Source: Thioalbus denitrificans (GTDB taxonomy: Bacteria; Pseudomonadota; Gammaproteobacteria; DSM-26407). Taken from it: a stretch of 34,022 nt of DNA. Positions 23,511 to 32,268 of the stretch are shown piece by piece; within the stretch, counting starts at the first letter, position 1; each line of letters starts with the position of its first letter. The position numbers and the translations under genes are program-made. Location: NCBI RefSeq assembly GCF_003337735.1, contig NZ_QPJY01000009.1, positions 133,124 through 167,145 on the forward strand. The letters run 5' to 3'. The notes under the pieces are model-generated. The model had not been told where the DNA came from and made no database searches. It saw nothing but the letters and a program-made list of their open reading frames with translations.

Positions 23511-24806
23511 TCAGCGTGCCTTCTCGGTAAACGCCAGCGCCAGTGCCCGGTAGATGGGCGTGTCGCAGATGAGCGAGGAGACGCCATAGCCGATCATGGC
23601 GGCCGCCATCAGCGGCAGCAGCATGGCGTGGCTCTCGGTCATCTCCATGACCACCACGAAACCGGTAATGGGAGTCTGAACCACGCCGGCGAAATAGGCC
23701 ACCATGGTGAGCAGCACCATGGCCTCGAAGGGCACCACCGTGATCCACTCCGTCAGGTTGGCGCCCAGGCCGGCGCCGGTGGCCAGCGTCGGGGCGAAGA
23801 TGCCACCGGGAATCCCGCTCACGTAGGAGACCAGGGTGGCGGCCATCTTGGTGAAGGCGTAGTAGCCGGGCAGCTCATGGCCGCCGGTGATCACGTGGGA
23901 GGCCTCCTGGTAGCCGGTGCCGTAGGTGAGTCCGCCGGAGAGCAGGCCCAGGAGGGCGATGGCCAGGCCGCAGGCGGCGGGCACCGCCAGCGGGTGGCGG
24001 CGGATGACCGGGGCGATGGCCCGCGTGATGCGGATCAGCAGGGTGGAGAAGATGCCCCCCAGCAATCCGCCCGCCACGCCGGCAACCGGCACCGCCAGCC
24101 AGTCCGACGGCGCGCCGAGGGTCGCGCTGGTGGTGCCGAAGTAGTTGTAATTGCCGAGAATCGCGAGCGCCGTGACACCGGCGAACAGGACGGTGCTGAG
24201 GATGGTCCCGGAGCTGCGCTCCTCGAAGCTGCGGCTCATCTCCTCGATGGCGAAGACGATGCCCGCCAGCGGCGTGTTGAAGGCCGCGGCGATGCCGGCG
24301 GCGCCCCCGGCCACGATCAGCCCATGGTCCAGGTGGTGGCGGCGGAACTGGGCGAAGCGGCCCAGCGCATACATGACCGAGGCGCCGATGTGCACCGTGG
24401 GCCCCTCGCGGCCGATGGAGGCGCCGGAGAGCAGGCCCAGGAGGGTGAGCAGGATCTTGCCGAAGGCGATGCGCAGGGAGAGCACGCTGCGGCGGAAGCG
24501 GACGTCGGTCTCCTGCAGCGCGGCGATGGACTGGGGAATGCCGCTGCCCTGGCTCCCGGGGAAGTAGCGCCGGGTCAGCCAGGCCACCAGCACCAGTCCC
24601 AGGGGCGAGACCAGCAACGGCCAGTAGGGCGAGTGCTCGACCAGCTTGCGGAACAGGTCGCTGGCGAGCTCGGCGCTGATTGCGAACAGCGCCGAGAGCA
24701 GCCCCACCACCACGGCCCCGGTCCAGAACACCAGCCTGCGCTTCCAGCGCTTGATGGAGGCCATCGACTTGGCAAGCAGGCGCAGGTTCCGTGTAACAAG
24801 CCTCAT
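23511..24806 (-). CDS. clcA: ClC-type chloride/proton antiporter
   Basis: A 431-residue inner-membrane ClC protein. The three anion-filter motifs are present: GSGIPQ (87-92), GREGP (132-136, gating Glu134) and GIPGGIFAPTLATG. E189 in IEEM matches the internal proton-relay glutamate of E. coli ClcA, so exchange of chloride for protons is expected rather than a passive channel. No CBS domains follow. ATG 24806 was chosen; an in-frame TTG five codons upstream is possible. The protein may help in acid stress or anion balance, as in E. coli, but nothing here fixes its role. The gene is divergent from argC. Confidence 0.92.
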   Translation of the reverse strand: MRLVTRNLRLLAKSMASIKRWKRRLVFWTGAVVVGLLSALFAISAELASDLFRKLVEHSPYWPLLVSPLGLVLVAWLTRRYFPGSQGSGIPQSIAALQETDVRFRRSVLSLRIAFGKILLTLLGLLSGASIGREGPTVHIGASVMYALGRFAQFRRHHLDHGLIVAGGAAGIAAAFNTPLAGIVFAIEEMSRSFEERSSGTILSTVLFAGVTALAILGNYNYFGTTSATLGAPSDWLAVPVAGVAGGLLGGIFSTLLIRITRAIAPVIRRHPLAVPAACGLAIALLGLLSGGLTYGTGYQEASHVITGGHELPGYYAFTKMAATLVSYVSGIPGGIFAPTLATGAGLGANLTEWITVVPFEAMVLLTMVAYFAGVVQTPITGFVVVMEMTESHAMLLPLMAAAMIGYGVSSLICDTPIYRALALAFTEKAR

Positions 24807-25100
24807 GGTTTGTCTCTGCAATTATGGGTGGTGGGCGGCGTGGCAGGATGCCACTCGGGCAGGGTAATAAAACTATCATGAAATCAGTGCCTTGGCTATC
24901 CGGCGTGGCGTCTGTGCCGCGCCCCGCGGTGGATTCCCTTGTATTGCAGTGAGTTGCGTGGCGCATCGGGGCGGGCGGCGGCTGGGCTGGCGGGACTGCT
25001 GCTGTGCCGGGCACAGCCTTTCTCTTTTTGGGGGCAACCCGTATCATCCCAAGTCTGTTTTCCTTCGGGCCATTGGACCAGTTCAGGAGCGGGAGAAGTC

Positions 25101-26132
25101 GTGATCAAGGTTGGGATTGTCGGTGGAACCGGGTACACCGGGGTGGAGTTGCTGCGGCTGCTGGCCTCGCACCCCCGGGTGCAACTGCAGATCATCACCT
25201 CGCGCTCCGAGGCCGGCATGCCGGTGGCGGAGCTGTTCCCCAACCTGCGCGGCCGCGTGGACCTGCGCTTCAGCGAACCCGACAGCGCGGCGCTGGCGGG
25301 CTGCGACGTGGTCTTCACCGCGACCCCCAACGGCGTGGCCATGGGCATGGCGCGGGAGCTGCTGGAGGCCGGCACGCGGATGATCGACCTGGCCGCCGAT
25401 TTCCGCCTCAGGGACCCGGCGGAGTGGGAGCGCTGGTACGGCATGCCCCATGCCTGTCCCGAGCTGCTGGAGGAGGCCGTCTACGGCCTGCCGGAGGTGA
25501 ACCGCGAGGCGGTCCGCGCGGCCCGCCTGGTGGCCAATCCCGGCTGTTACCCCACGGCGGTGCAGCTCGGCTTCCTGCCGCTCATCGAGGCGGGCCTGGC
25601 GGACACCGGCCGGCTGGTGGCGGACTGCAAGTCCGGGGTCAGCGGCGCCGGTCGCAAGGCCGCGGTGCCGACCCTCATGGCCGAGTCGGGCGAGAGCTTC
25701 AAGGCCTACGCCGTGCCGGGACACCGCCATCTTCCCGAAATCCGCCAGGGGCTGGCCCTGGCCGCCGGCAGCGAGGTCGGACTGACCTTCGTGCCCCACC
25801 TGATACCCATGATCCGGGGCATCCACGCCACCCTCTACGCCACGGTCGCGGATCGGGGCGCGGATCTGCAGGCCCTGTTCGAGCGGCGCTACGCCGGTGA
25901 GCCGTTCGTGGATGTCATGCCTCCGGGCTCCCACCCGGAGACCCGTACCGTGCGTGGCGCGAACCACTGCCGGCTGGCGCTGCACCGGCCCCAGGACGGG
26001 GACATGGTGGTGGTCCTCGCGGTCATCGACAACCTGGTCAAGGGAGCCGCGGGGCAGGCGGTGCAGAACATGAACCTGATGTTCGGCCTGCCCGAGGACA
26101 GCGGGCTCGGGCAGATCGCGCTGCTGCCGTGA
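25101..26132 (+). CDS. argC: N-acetyl-gamma-glutamyl-phosphate reductase
   Basis: A 343-residue enzyme of standard length. It reduces N-acetylglutamyl-5-phosphate to the semialdehyde with NADPH, the third step of arginine synthesis. The NADP-binding loop [15 protein letters not shown] is at 5-19, and the catalytic cysteine is C149 in [22 protein letters not shown] and GHRHLPEI follow. The start is GTG 25101, with a purine-rich GGGAGAAG just upstream; no ATG fits the conserved N terminus. The 294-base divergent region shared with clcA shows no clear regulatory element to my eye. It may be cotranscribed with the DUF6776 and bactofilin genes that follow. Confidence 0.95.
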   Translation: MIKVGIVGGTGYTGVELLRLLASHPRVQLQIITSRSEAGMPVAELFPNLRGRVDLRFSEPDSAALAGCDVVFTATPNGVAMGMARELLEAGTRMIDLAADFRLRDPAEWERWYGMPHACPELLEEAVYGLPEVNREAVRAARLVANPGCYPTAVQLGFLPLIEAGLADTGRLVADCKSGVSGAGRKAAVPTLMAESGESFKAYAVPGHRHLPEIRQGLALAAGSEVGLTFVPHLIPMIRGIHATLYATVADRGADLQALFERRYAGEPFVDVMPPGSHPETRTVRGANHCRLALHRPQDGDMVVVLAVIDNLVKGAAGQAVQNMNLMFGLPEDSGLGQIALLP

Positions 26133-26187
26133 CGGCGGAGCGGACAGGCGCCGCGGGTGCGCGGCCCCCCCACGGGGTACGGTACTG

Positions 26188-26928
26188 ATGTCGGGACCGC
26201 GGCCGACCCGCCTCGTGGTGCGCCAGCAGCGCCCGGGGCGCCTCGGCCTGCTGCTCCTGGCCGGGCTGGCTCTTGTCGCCGTGGTGGCCGGCGGCGGGTA
26301 CTTCACGGGGCAGTACTACAGCGACGACCGCGTGGCCGTGCTCATGGAGGAGAACGATTTCCTCCAGCAGCAGCTGGCACAGACCCGCAAGGAGCTCAGT
26401 GCCCTGCGCCAGGAGGTGATCCAGGCCCGCCAGTCCTCGCGCCTGGACCGCGAGACCCTGAACGAGGTCAACGGCGCCCTGCGCGAGCTGGAGCAGCACA
26501 ATGCCCAGCTGGAAGAGGAGCTGGTCTTCTTCCGCGGTATCATGGCCCCGGAGGAGAAGACCGGCGGCCTGCAGGTGCGGGAGCTGGTGCTGGAGCCGGG
26601 CGAGGGCGCCGGCAGCTACCGCTTCAACCTGGTGCTGACCCAGGTGCGCAACAACGACAGCGCCCTGCAGGGCCAGGTCACGCTGGGCATCAAGGGCCGG
26701 CTGGCGGGGGAGGAGAAGGTGCTCAGCTGGGAGGAGGTGGCCGACGGTCCCCGGGAACTCAAGTTCCGCTTCCGCTACTTCCAGAACCTGGATGGCGGCT
26801 TCAACCTGCCGGACGGCTTTACGCCCGAGGCGGTATCGGTGGAGGCGAAGGCCGGCGGGAAGCGGCCCGAGTCAGCCAAGAAGGTCTTCCCATGGCCGTT
26901 CGAGGAGGGGACAAATGCTGGGCAGTAA
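26188..26928 (+). CDS. DUF6776 membrane-anchored coiled-coil protein
   Basis: A 246-residue single-pass inner-membrane protein: basic N terminus, one membrane helix (about 20-41), then a long coiled coil (about 50-120, for example MEENDFLQQQLAQTRKELSA) and a beta-rich periplasmic-looking domain (about 125-220). This matches the DUF6776 family, usually found directly before a bactofilin gene. Its last 14 bases overlap the bactofilin start, implying translational coupling and perhaps a shared job at the envelope or cytoskeleton. The function is not known. Confidence 0.82.
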   Translation: MSGPRPTRLVVRQQRPGRLGLLLLAGLALVAVVAGGGYFTGQYYSDDRVAVLMEENDFLQQQLAQTRKELSALRQEVIQARQSSRLDRETLNEVNGALRELEQHNAQLEEELVFFRGIMAPEEKTGGLQVRELVLEPGEGAGSYRFNLVLTQVRNNDSALQGQVTLGIKGRLAGEEKVLSWEEVADGPRELKFRFRYFQNLDGGFNLPDGFTPEAVSVEAKAGGKRPESAKKVFPWPFEEGTNAGQ

Positions 26929-27337
26929 GAACAAGCGCAAGCGTACCAACCAGATCGACACGCTCATCGGGCAGAACACCAAGCTGCTCGGGGATCTGCA
27001 CTTCTCGGGCGGTCTGCACGTGGACGGCATCGTCAATGGCAACGTGGTGGCCGTTGACGAGAGCAGCTCGGTGCTGACCCTGAGCGAAAAGGGCTCCATC
27101 GAGGGCGAGGTCCGGGTGCCGCACGTGGTCATCAACGGCCAGATCATCGGCGATGTGCATGCCAGCGAGCACGTGGAGCTCGCCTCCGAGGCCCGGGTCA
27201 CGGGCAATGTGTATTATGGCCTGATCGAGATGGCCATGGGGGCGGAGGTGAACGGCAAGCTGGTGCACGAAAGCGAGAAGAATCCCCCGCTGCAGCTCAG
27301 CCATGCGCCCGAGGAAGTTCCGGTCGAACAAAGTTGA
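26915..27337 (+). CDS. bactofilin (polymer-forming cytoskeletal protein)
   Basis: A 140-residue bactofilin: a short basic N-terminal tail (KNKRKR), then the right-handed beta-helix core (about 15-115) with repeating hydrophobic/glycine turns such as GDLHFSGGLHVDGIVNGNV, GSIEGEVRVPHVVINGQIIG and ASEARVTGNVYYGLIEMAMG. A polar tail follows. Bactofilins self-assemble without nucleotide and position cell-wall enzymes or shape determinants. The start ATG 26915 has GAGGAGGGG upstream and overlaps the DUF6776 gene. The erpA promoter -35 hexamer overlaps its stop codon. Confidence 0.92.
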   Translation: MLGSKNKRKRTNQIDTLIGQNTKLLGDLHFSGGLHVDGIVNGNVVAVDESSSVLTLSEKGSIEGEVRVPHVVINGQIIGDVHASEHVELASEARVTGNVYYGLIEMAMGAEVNGKLVHESEKNPPLQLSHAPEEVPVEQS

Positions 27338-27362
27338 CTGCCTGGCTGGGGAAAATCATAAT
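27334..27362 (+). promoter_or_regulatory. sigma70-like promoter for erpA
   Basis: TTGACT (27334-27339) and CATAAT (27357-27362) are spaced by exactly 17 bases. The -35 hexamer overlaps the bactofilin stop codon. This would give erpA its own transcript with a leader of about 35 bases. Confidence 0.65.
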
Positions 27363-27404
27363 ATCACCCAATCACCCTGAAGCTTTCCACGCAGGAGAAG
27401 TGCA

Positions 27405-27743
27405 ATGAGTGCTCCCGAACCCCTCATCTTCACCGATTCGGCCGCCTCCAAGGTCCGCCAGCTCATCGAGGATGAAGGCAACAACAACCTGATGCTGCGG
27501 GTCTTCGTCACCGGTGGCGGCTGTTCCGGCTTCCAGTACGGCTTCACCTTCGATGAGGACATCAAGGAGGGTGACACCCGGGTGGAGAAGGGCGGCGTGA
27601 CCCTGCTCATCGATCCCATGAGCTTCCAGTATCTGGTCGGTGCCGAGATCGACTACACCGAGGGTCTGGAAGGCGCCCAGTTCGTCATCCGCAACCCGAA
27701 CGCCACCACCACCTGCGGCTGCGGCTCCTCCTTCTCGGCCTGA
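27405..27743 (+). CDS. erpA: A-type iron-sulfur carrier protein ErpA
   Basis: A 112-residue HesB/IscA-family protein with the three cluster-binding cysteines C40 ([11 protein letters not shown]), C104 and C106 ([11 protein letters not shown]). ErpA delivers Fe-S clusters to apo-proteins such as IspG and respiratory enzymes. The [10 protein letters not shown] and [14 protein letters not shown] motifs favour ErpA over IscA or SufA, and the gene stands alone, outside isc or suf operons. AGGAG lies before the ATG. A good promoter lies upstream and an intrinsic terminator downstream, so it is probably monocistronic. It could help mature the HyfI cluster, but nothing links them specifically. Confidence 0.94.
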   Translation: MSAPEPLIFTDSAASKVRQLIEDEGNNNLMLRVFVTGGGCSGFQYGFTFDEDIKEGDTRVEKGGVTLLIDPMSFQYLVGAEIDYTEGLEGAQFVIRNPNATTTCGCGSSFSA

Positions 27744-27770
27744 GCCGGAAGCTGCGGCGGCAGGAAACGA

Positions 27771-27795
27771 GGGCGCCCATCCAGGCGCCCTTTTT
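27771..27795 (+). terminator. intrinsic terminator after erpA
   Basis: GGGCGCC (27771-27777) pairs with GGCGCCC (27784-27790) around a 6-base loop and is followed at once by TTTTTC. This is a typical Rho-independent terminator 28 bases after the erpA stop codon. Confidence 0.88.
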
Positions 27796-27902
27796 CTTTG
27801 CCCGCGGTTCGGGAAACCTGCACGTTTCCCCGCGCCCGGTTGGGGTTAGAATCAAGGCGGTACGCGTCCGCCGGTGCGGGCGCCGGGGCAGAGGGGGTGG
27901 AT

Positions 27903-28478
27903 ATGGATTTCTTCGGTTACGGGCTGCTGATCGCGCTGCTGGTGGTGGCGATCTACGGGGTGGCTATCTACAACCGGCTGGTCGCCCTGAAGCACAACGT
28001 CAAGAAGGCCTGGGGCAACATCGACGTACTGCTCAAGCAGCGGCACGACGAGCTGCCGAAACTGGTGGAGACCTGCCGGCAGTACATGACCTACGAGCAG
28101 GAGACCCTGGAGCGGGTGATCAGCGCCCGGAGCCAGGTGTCCGACGCGCGCGAGAGCGGTGATGTGGGGGCGCTGGGGGCGGCCGAGGGGCTGCTGCGGG
28201 CGGGGCTCGGCCGGTTGTTCGCCCTGGCCGAGAACTACCCGGATCTGAAGGCCAACGAGAGCTTCCGTCATCTGCAGATCCGCATCACCGGCCTCGAGGA
28301 CGCCATCGCCGACCGGCGTGAGTTCTACAACGAGTCGGTCAACATCAACAACATCCGCATCGAGCAGTTCCCCGACCTCATCGTGGCCCGGATGTTCGCT
28401 TTCGGTCCCTTCGAGCTGCTGAAATTCGAGGAGAGCGAGAAGGCGGACGTGGACGTGCGCTCCCTGTTCAACGCCTGA
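27903..28478 (+). CDS. lemA: LemA family protein
   Basis: A 191-residue protein with one N-terminal membrane helix (about 5-24) and a helical bundle, as in LemA. The conserved segments are YNRLVALKHNVKKAWGNIDVLLKQRHDELPKLV (23 onward), LFALAENYPDLKANESF, and the C-terminal EFYNESVNINNIRIEQFPD. The biochemical role is not settled. It is followed three bases later by a GIDE-type membrane protein, a pairing seen in many bacteria. ATG 27903 starts the canonical N terminus; the upstream frame is intergenic. Confidence 0.93.
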   Translation: MDFFGYGLLIALLVVAIYGVAIYNRLVALKHNVKKAWGNIDVLLKQRHDELPKLVETCRQYMTYEQETLERVISARSQVSDARESGDVGALGAAEGLLRAGLGRLFALAENYPDLKANESFRHLQIRITGLEDAIADRREFYNESVNINNIRIEQFPDLIVARMFAFGPFELLKFEESEKADVDVRSLFNA

Positions 28479-28481
28479 TCC

Positions 28482-29390
28482 GTGCCGGAATTCCTGCTGC
28501 GGCTGAAGGCCGACCTGCTGCACGGGGCCATGTCCGCCGGCTACCTGCTGGCGGGGCTGCTCCTGCTCCAGGCCCCCACCGCGGGTCTGCGCTTCGGCCT
28601 GCTGGGGGTGGTGGCCGCCGTGAGCCTGGTGGTGTGGCTGGCGGCCGGGCGGCGCTACCGCCTGGTGGCGGACACGCCCACCGCCCGGATCGCCTCCGCC
28701 CACCAGGGCTACGTGGAGCTGGTGGGCCGCAGCGAGCTCCATCCCGGGACCCCGGGGCTCGGCTTCTCCTCCATGCCGCCCAGCGTCTGGTTCCGCTACG
28801 TGGTGCACCAGCGGCGTCTCGACGGGAAGTGGGCGCGGGTGGACGGCGGCCGCTCCGATGAGACCTTCCTGCTGGTGGACCCGAGCGGCAGCTGCGTGGT
28901 GGATCCCGACGGGGCTGAGGTGATCGGCAGCCACCGCCGGGTCTACTACCAGGGGGATTACCGCCATACCGTGGAGTACCTGCTGCCCGGCGAGACGCTC
29001 TATGCCCTGGGCCTGCTGCGCACCGAGGGAGGCGCGTCGGCGCCGCTGGACCGGTCGGGTGACGTGCGCGACCTGCTGGCACGCTGGAAGCGGAACCGCC
29101 GCTCCCTGCTGTCCCGCTTCGACTTCGACGGCGACGGGGAGCTGGACCTGGCGGAATGGGAACAGGCCCGGCGCCAGGCGGAACGCCAGGTGGCGCAGGA
29201 GCATGGCGAGATCCGCCGCCAGCCCGGTGTGCACATCCTGCGGGCGCCGGCCGACGGACGCCCCTACCTGCTCTCCAACCGCGACCCGGACCGGCTCATG
29301 CGCCGCTTCCGCTGGTGGTCATGGTTCCACCTCGCGGTGTTCATGGCCGCGGCGGCGACGGCCCTGGCGGGGCTGGCGCGGCTCGGCTGA
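28482..29390 (+). CDS. GIDE-domain membrane protein with an EF-hand-like loop
   Basis: A 302-residue membrane protein. Two hydrophobic helices at the N terminus (about 15-32 and 38-55) and one at the C terminus (about 280-298) flank a soluble part resembling the GIDE/MUL1-type domain: AHQGYVELVGRSELHPG at 73-89 and FLLVDPSGSCVVDPDGAEV at 129-147. Residues 214-225 (DFDGDGELDLAE) match every ligand position of a canonical EF-hand loop: D214, D216, D218, G219, D222 and E225. No RING domain is present, unlike the eukaryotic relative. GTG 28482 lies three bases after the lemA stop codon, so the two genes are cotranscribed. Calcium binding is inference from the loop alone. Confidence 0.8.
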   Translation: MPEFLLRLKADLLHGAMSAGYLLAGLLLLQAPTAGLRFGLLGVVAAVSLVVWLAAGRRYRLVADTPTARIASAHQGYVELVGRSELHPGTPGLGFSSMPPSVWFRYVVHQRRLDGKWARVDGGRSDETFLLVDPSGSCVVDPDGAEVIGSHRRVYYQGDYRHTVEYLLPGETLYALGLLRTEGGASAPLDRSGDVRDLLARWKRNRRSLLSRFDFDGDGELDLAEWEQARRQAERQVAQEHGEIRRQPGVHILRAPADGRPYLLSNRDPDRLMRRFRWWSWFHLAVFMAAAATALAGLARLG

Positions 29391-29412
29391 GCCGCGGGGC
29401 TGCGCCGGCGCG

Positions 29413-30555
29413 TCAGCCGGGGCGGTCCGGCGGCCAGCGGGCCCCGGGATAGATGCCGCCCAGCACCACCGGGTGGCCGGCACCGGTGACCGCGGGCAGG
29501 TTGCCGGGGCGTCCGGCCAGGGTCTCGCGGGCGAGCCAGGCGAAGGCTGCGGCTTCCACCCATTCCGGCGCCAGGCCGCAGGTGTCGGTGGTGGCGACGG
29601 CGAGTTCCGGCAGGGCCGCCGCCAGCGCGGCGAGGAGAACGGGGTTGCGCGCCCCGCCCCCGCATACCAGCAGCTCCTCGGTCCCGGCGGCGTGTTCCCG
29701 CACGGCCCGGGCCACGCTCCCGGCGGTGAGCGCCAGCAGCGTGGCCTGGATATCCTCGGGGGCATGGGCCGCGTGGGGGCCTTGCAGGTGCCGCTCCAGC
29801 CATTCCAGGTTGAACACCTCGCGCCCGGTGCTCTTGGGCGGCGCGGCGGCGAAGTAGGGATCGTCCAGCAGCCGTGCCAGCAACTCCCCGGCCACCCGGC
29901 CCGAGGCGGCCCAGCGGCCGTCCCGGTCGAAGTCATCGCCCCGGCTGCGGCTGATCCAGGCGTCCATCAGGCCGTTGGCGGGGCCGGTGTCGAAGCCGGT
30001 CACCGGCGCCGCGGGGTCGCCCGGAAGCACGGTGATGTTGGCGATGCCGCCGAGGTTCAGCACCACCCGGCTGCGACCCGGTGTCCGCAGCAGGGCGGCA
30101 TGGAAGGCCGGGACCAGCGGCGCGCCCTCGCCGCCGGCGGCGAGATCGCGGCGCCGGAAATCGGCCACCGTGGTGATGCCGGTGCGCTCGGCGATGGTGC
30201 TGGGATCGCCGACCTGGAGGGTGAAGGGGAGGCGCGCCGCGGGGCGATGGCGCAGGGTCTGGCCATGGCTGCCGATGGCCCGCACCCGGCCGGGATCGAT
30301 GTCATGCTCCCGGAGGAGGGCGACGGCGGCGTCGGCGAAGAGCCGTCCGACCGCGGTATCGAGCTCGCCGAGACGGTCCAGGTCCACGCTGCCGCCCTGG
30401 CCCAGGGCGAGCAGCTCCCGGCGCAGCGTCTCCGGCACCGGGTGGGCCCGGGCGGCGGTGATGCGGACCCCGGCCGCGCCGAACCCGACGGCGGCCGCGT
30501 CCACGGCGTCCACGCTGGTGCCCGAGATCAGGCCGACGTACAGCCCCTCGTCCAT
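29413..30555 (-). CDS. anmK: anhydro-N-acetylmuramic acid kinase
   Basis: A 380-residue ASKHA-fold kinase. It phosphorylates 1,6-anhydro-MurNAc released from recycled peptidoglycan, opening the ring to give MurNAc-6-phosphate. Signatures are GLISGTSVDAVDAA at the N terminus, GSHGQTLRHRP, VLNLGGIANITVLPG, GFDTGPANGLMDAW, and the ATP-site CGGGARNP. One small difference from the usual GTSMDGID is V-D-A-V-D here; the catalytic Asp region (DTGPAN) is kept. It lies 20 bases after the M23 peptidase gene on the same strand. The pairing of a wall hydrolase with a recycling enzyme makes functional sense and matches the lytic transglycosylase at 2570-3169. Confidence 0.94.
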   Translation of the reverse strand: MDEGLYVGLISGTSVDAVDAAAVGFGAAGVRITAARAHPVPETLRRELLALGQGGSVDLDRLGELDTAVGRLFADAAVALLREHDIDPGRVRAIGSHGQTLRHRPAARLPFTLQVGDPSTIAERTGITTVADFRRRDLAAGGEGAPLVPAFHAALLRTPGRSRVVLNLGGIANITVLPGDPAAPVTGFDTGPANGLMDAWISRSRGDDFDRDGRWAASGRVAGELLARLLDDPYFAAAPPKSTGREVFNLEWLERHLQGPHAAHAPEDIQATLLALTAGSVARAVREHAAGTEELLVCGGGARNPVLLAALAAALPELAVATTDTCGLAPEWVEAAAFAWLARETLAGRPGNLPAVTGAGHPVVLGGIYPGARWPPDRPG

Positions 30556-30575
30556 GGGACCGGCGACCCTGTCGC

Positions 30576-32105
30576 TCAACGGTCCTGCAGGGCCAGGGTG
30601 CTGTTCTTGTAGGTGTCGAGCTGCGCGATCGTGCGCTTGGCGTGACTGAGGAAATCCGCCCGGTAGGCCGCCTGGATGGGCTCGGCCTCGGGCAGCTTCA
30701 CCGTGAGCGGGTTGCGGTGCACGCCGTCGACGCGGAACTCGTAGTGGAGATGGGGCCCGGTGGCCAGGCCGGTGGCGCCCACGTAGCCGATCACCTGGCC
30801 CTGGCGGACCCGGGTGCCGGCGTGGATGCCCTTGCCGAAGCGGGACATGTGGCCGTAGAGGGTGCTGTACTTCTCGCCATGCTGCAGGATGACGGCATTG
30901 CCGTAGCCGCCCTTGCGGCCGGCGAAGACCACCTTGCCGTCGCCCGCGGCCCAGATGGGCGTGCCGGTGCCGGCGGCGTAGTCCACGCCCTGGTGGGGAC
31001 GCTTCTTGCCCAGCACGGGGTGGAAGCGCTCCCGGGTGAAGCGGGAGGAGATGCGGCGGAAGTCCACCGGTGCGCGCAGGAAGGCCTTGCGCATGCTCAG
31101 CCCTTCCGGGGTGTAGTAGTCGGTGTGGCCCGTTGCATCGGTGTAGCGCACGGCCTGGTACACGCGGCCCTGGTTGACGAACTCGGCGGCCAGGATGTCG
31201 CCGTCGCGGACCCACTCGCCGTCGAGATACTTCTGCTCGAAGGAGACGGCGAAGCTGTCTCCCTCGCGGATGTCGAGGGCGAAGTCCACGTCCCAGCCGA
31301 AGATGCCCGCCAGTTCCATGATGAGGGCATCGGAGAGGCCGGCGCGCTGGGCGCTCTGGTAGAGGGAGTCGGAGATGGAGCCGGCGCTGTGGCCGACGCG
31401 GATCTCCAGCGCGCGCTCCTCGGTGGCGGCGCGGAAGCCGTCGCCTTCCGGCCAGATGCGCAGGCTGTGGGTGATGTCCTCCTGGTAGACCAGTTCGCGC
31501 AACCCCTGGTCGGGATCGATGCGGAAACGGAGCGCCTGGCCGGGATAGATGCGGGTCAGGGAGCGGGTTTCGTCGCCCAGGCTGAGGATGCGGTGCAGGG
31601 TGGTGGCGCTCAGTCCCTGGCGGGAGAAGATGGCGGCCAGGGTGTCGCCGGACTTCACGGTGACTTCGGTCCAGGGCAGTTCGGAAGCGGCGGGGGCGGC
31701 GGACTCGGCGGCTGTCGTCTCCTGCGCCGGAACGGGGGTCTCCGCCAGGGGCTGGGCGGCCGCCGGCGGCGGGGCCGGAGCGTGCTCCCGGGCGGGTGCG
31801 GCAACGGGCACGTCCGGCGCGGCGAGTGTCGCGACCGGCTCTCCGGGGGTGGTGCCGGGCACCGGCAGGGCCAGGGTCACCCGCTGGCTGCCAGGTGCGG
31901 TGAAGCTCGGCGTTTCGCGGTTGGCGCCGGCTTCGTGACTGGGGTAGAGGCCCAGGACGATGGCGGAAAGGCCGATGCCGACAGCCAGCAGGGTGGCGAT
32001 CCGGTGGTGCGCCGGACGCCTGGAAGAGGTGAACGGGGCTTCGGCATCCTGGCCGAAAATTGAGCGACCGCGCTTCGAGCTGCGGGAGAACAGACGGTAA
32101 TCCAC
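30576..32105 (-). CDS. M23 family peptidoglycan DD-metalloendopeptidase (MepM/OapA-like)
   Basis: A 509-residue protein with a basic cytoplasmic tail, one membrane helix (about 36-53), and a long Pro/Ala-rich periplasmic linker (about 65-142). An OapA/LysM-like region (about 145-200, TVKSGDTLAAIFSRQGLS) and a second helper domain (about 205-345) follow. The C-terminal LytM domain keeps all zinc ligands: H371-x3-D375 (HQGVDYA) and H452-L-H454. It probably cuts peptide cross-links of the wall to allow growth. The start is GTG 32105, with GAGGT seven bases before it; no ATG fits. It has a convincing promoter upstream and is divergent from tyrS. Confidence 0.92.
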   Translation of the reverse strand: MDYRLFSRSSKRGRSIFGQDAEAPFTSSRRPAHHRIATLLAVGIGLSAIVLGLYPSHEAGANRETPSFTAPGSQRVTLALPVPGTTPGEPVATLAAPDVPVAAPAREHAPAPPPAAAQPLAETPVPAQETTAAESAAPAASELPWTEVTVKSGDTLAAIFSRQGLSATTLHRILSLGDETRSLTRIYPGQALRFRIDPDQGLRELVYQEDITHSLRIWPEGDGFRAATEERALEIRVGHSAGSISDSLYQSAQRAGLSDALIMELAGIFGWDVDFALDIREGDSFAVSFEQKYLDGEWVRDGDILAAEFVNQGRVYQAVRYTDATGHTDYYTPEGLSMRKAFLRAPVDFRRISSRFTRERFHPVLGKKRPHQGVDYAAGTGTPIWAAGDGKVVFAGRKGGYGNAVILQHGEKYSTLYGHMSRFGKGIHAGTRVRQGQVIGYVGATGLATGPHLHYEFRVDGVHRNPLTVKLPEAEPIQAAYRADFLSHAKRTIAQLDTYKNSTLALQDR

Positions 32106-32131
32106 GGAATTACCTCATGAAATTTGCAATA

Positions 32132-32160
32132 AACTTAGACCTGAACGGCGTCGGGATCAA
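32132..32160 (-). promoter_or_regulatory. sigma70-like promoter for the M23 peptidase-anmK unit
   Basis: Read on the minus strand, TTGATC (32160-32155) and TAAGTT (32137-32132) are spaced by 17 bases, about 27 bases upstream of the GTG start. Confidence 0.55.
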
Positions 32161-32198
32161 ATTTTGCGCGCCGCTGGCCCCCGGTTCCCCTGACTATG

Positions 32199-32227
32199 TT
32201 ACTTTTTTTTGCCGCATTGGGTATCGT
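32199..32227 (+). promoter_or_regulatory. possible tyrS promoter
   Basis: TTACTT (32199-32204) and TATCGT (32222-32227) are spaced by 17 bases and would leave a leader of roughly 35 bases. A T8 run lies just inside the spacer. A short hairpin-like stretch, TCTGG with CCAGA, follows at about 32228-32246. The leader is too short for a T-box. Confidence 0.4.
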
Positions 32228-32268
32228 TCTGGGTTTTTAAACCAGACGCGGTTTCGGAGCAATAACAG

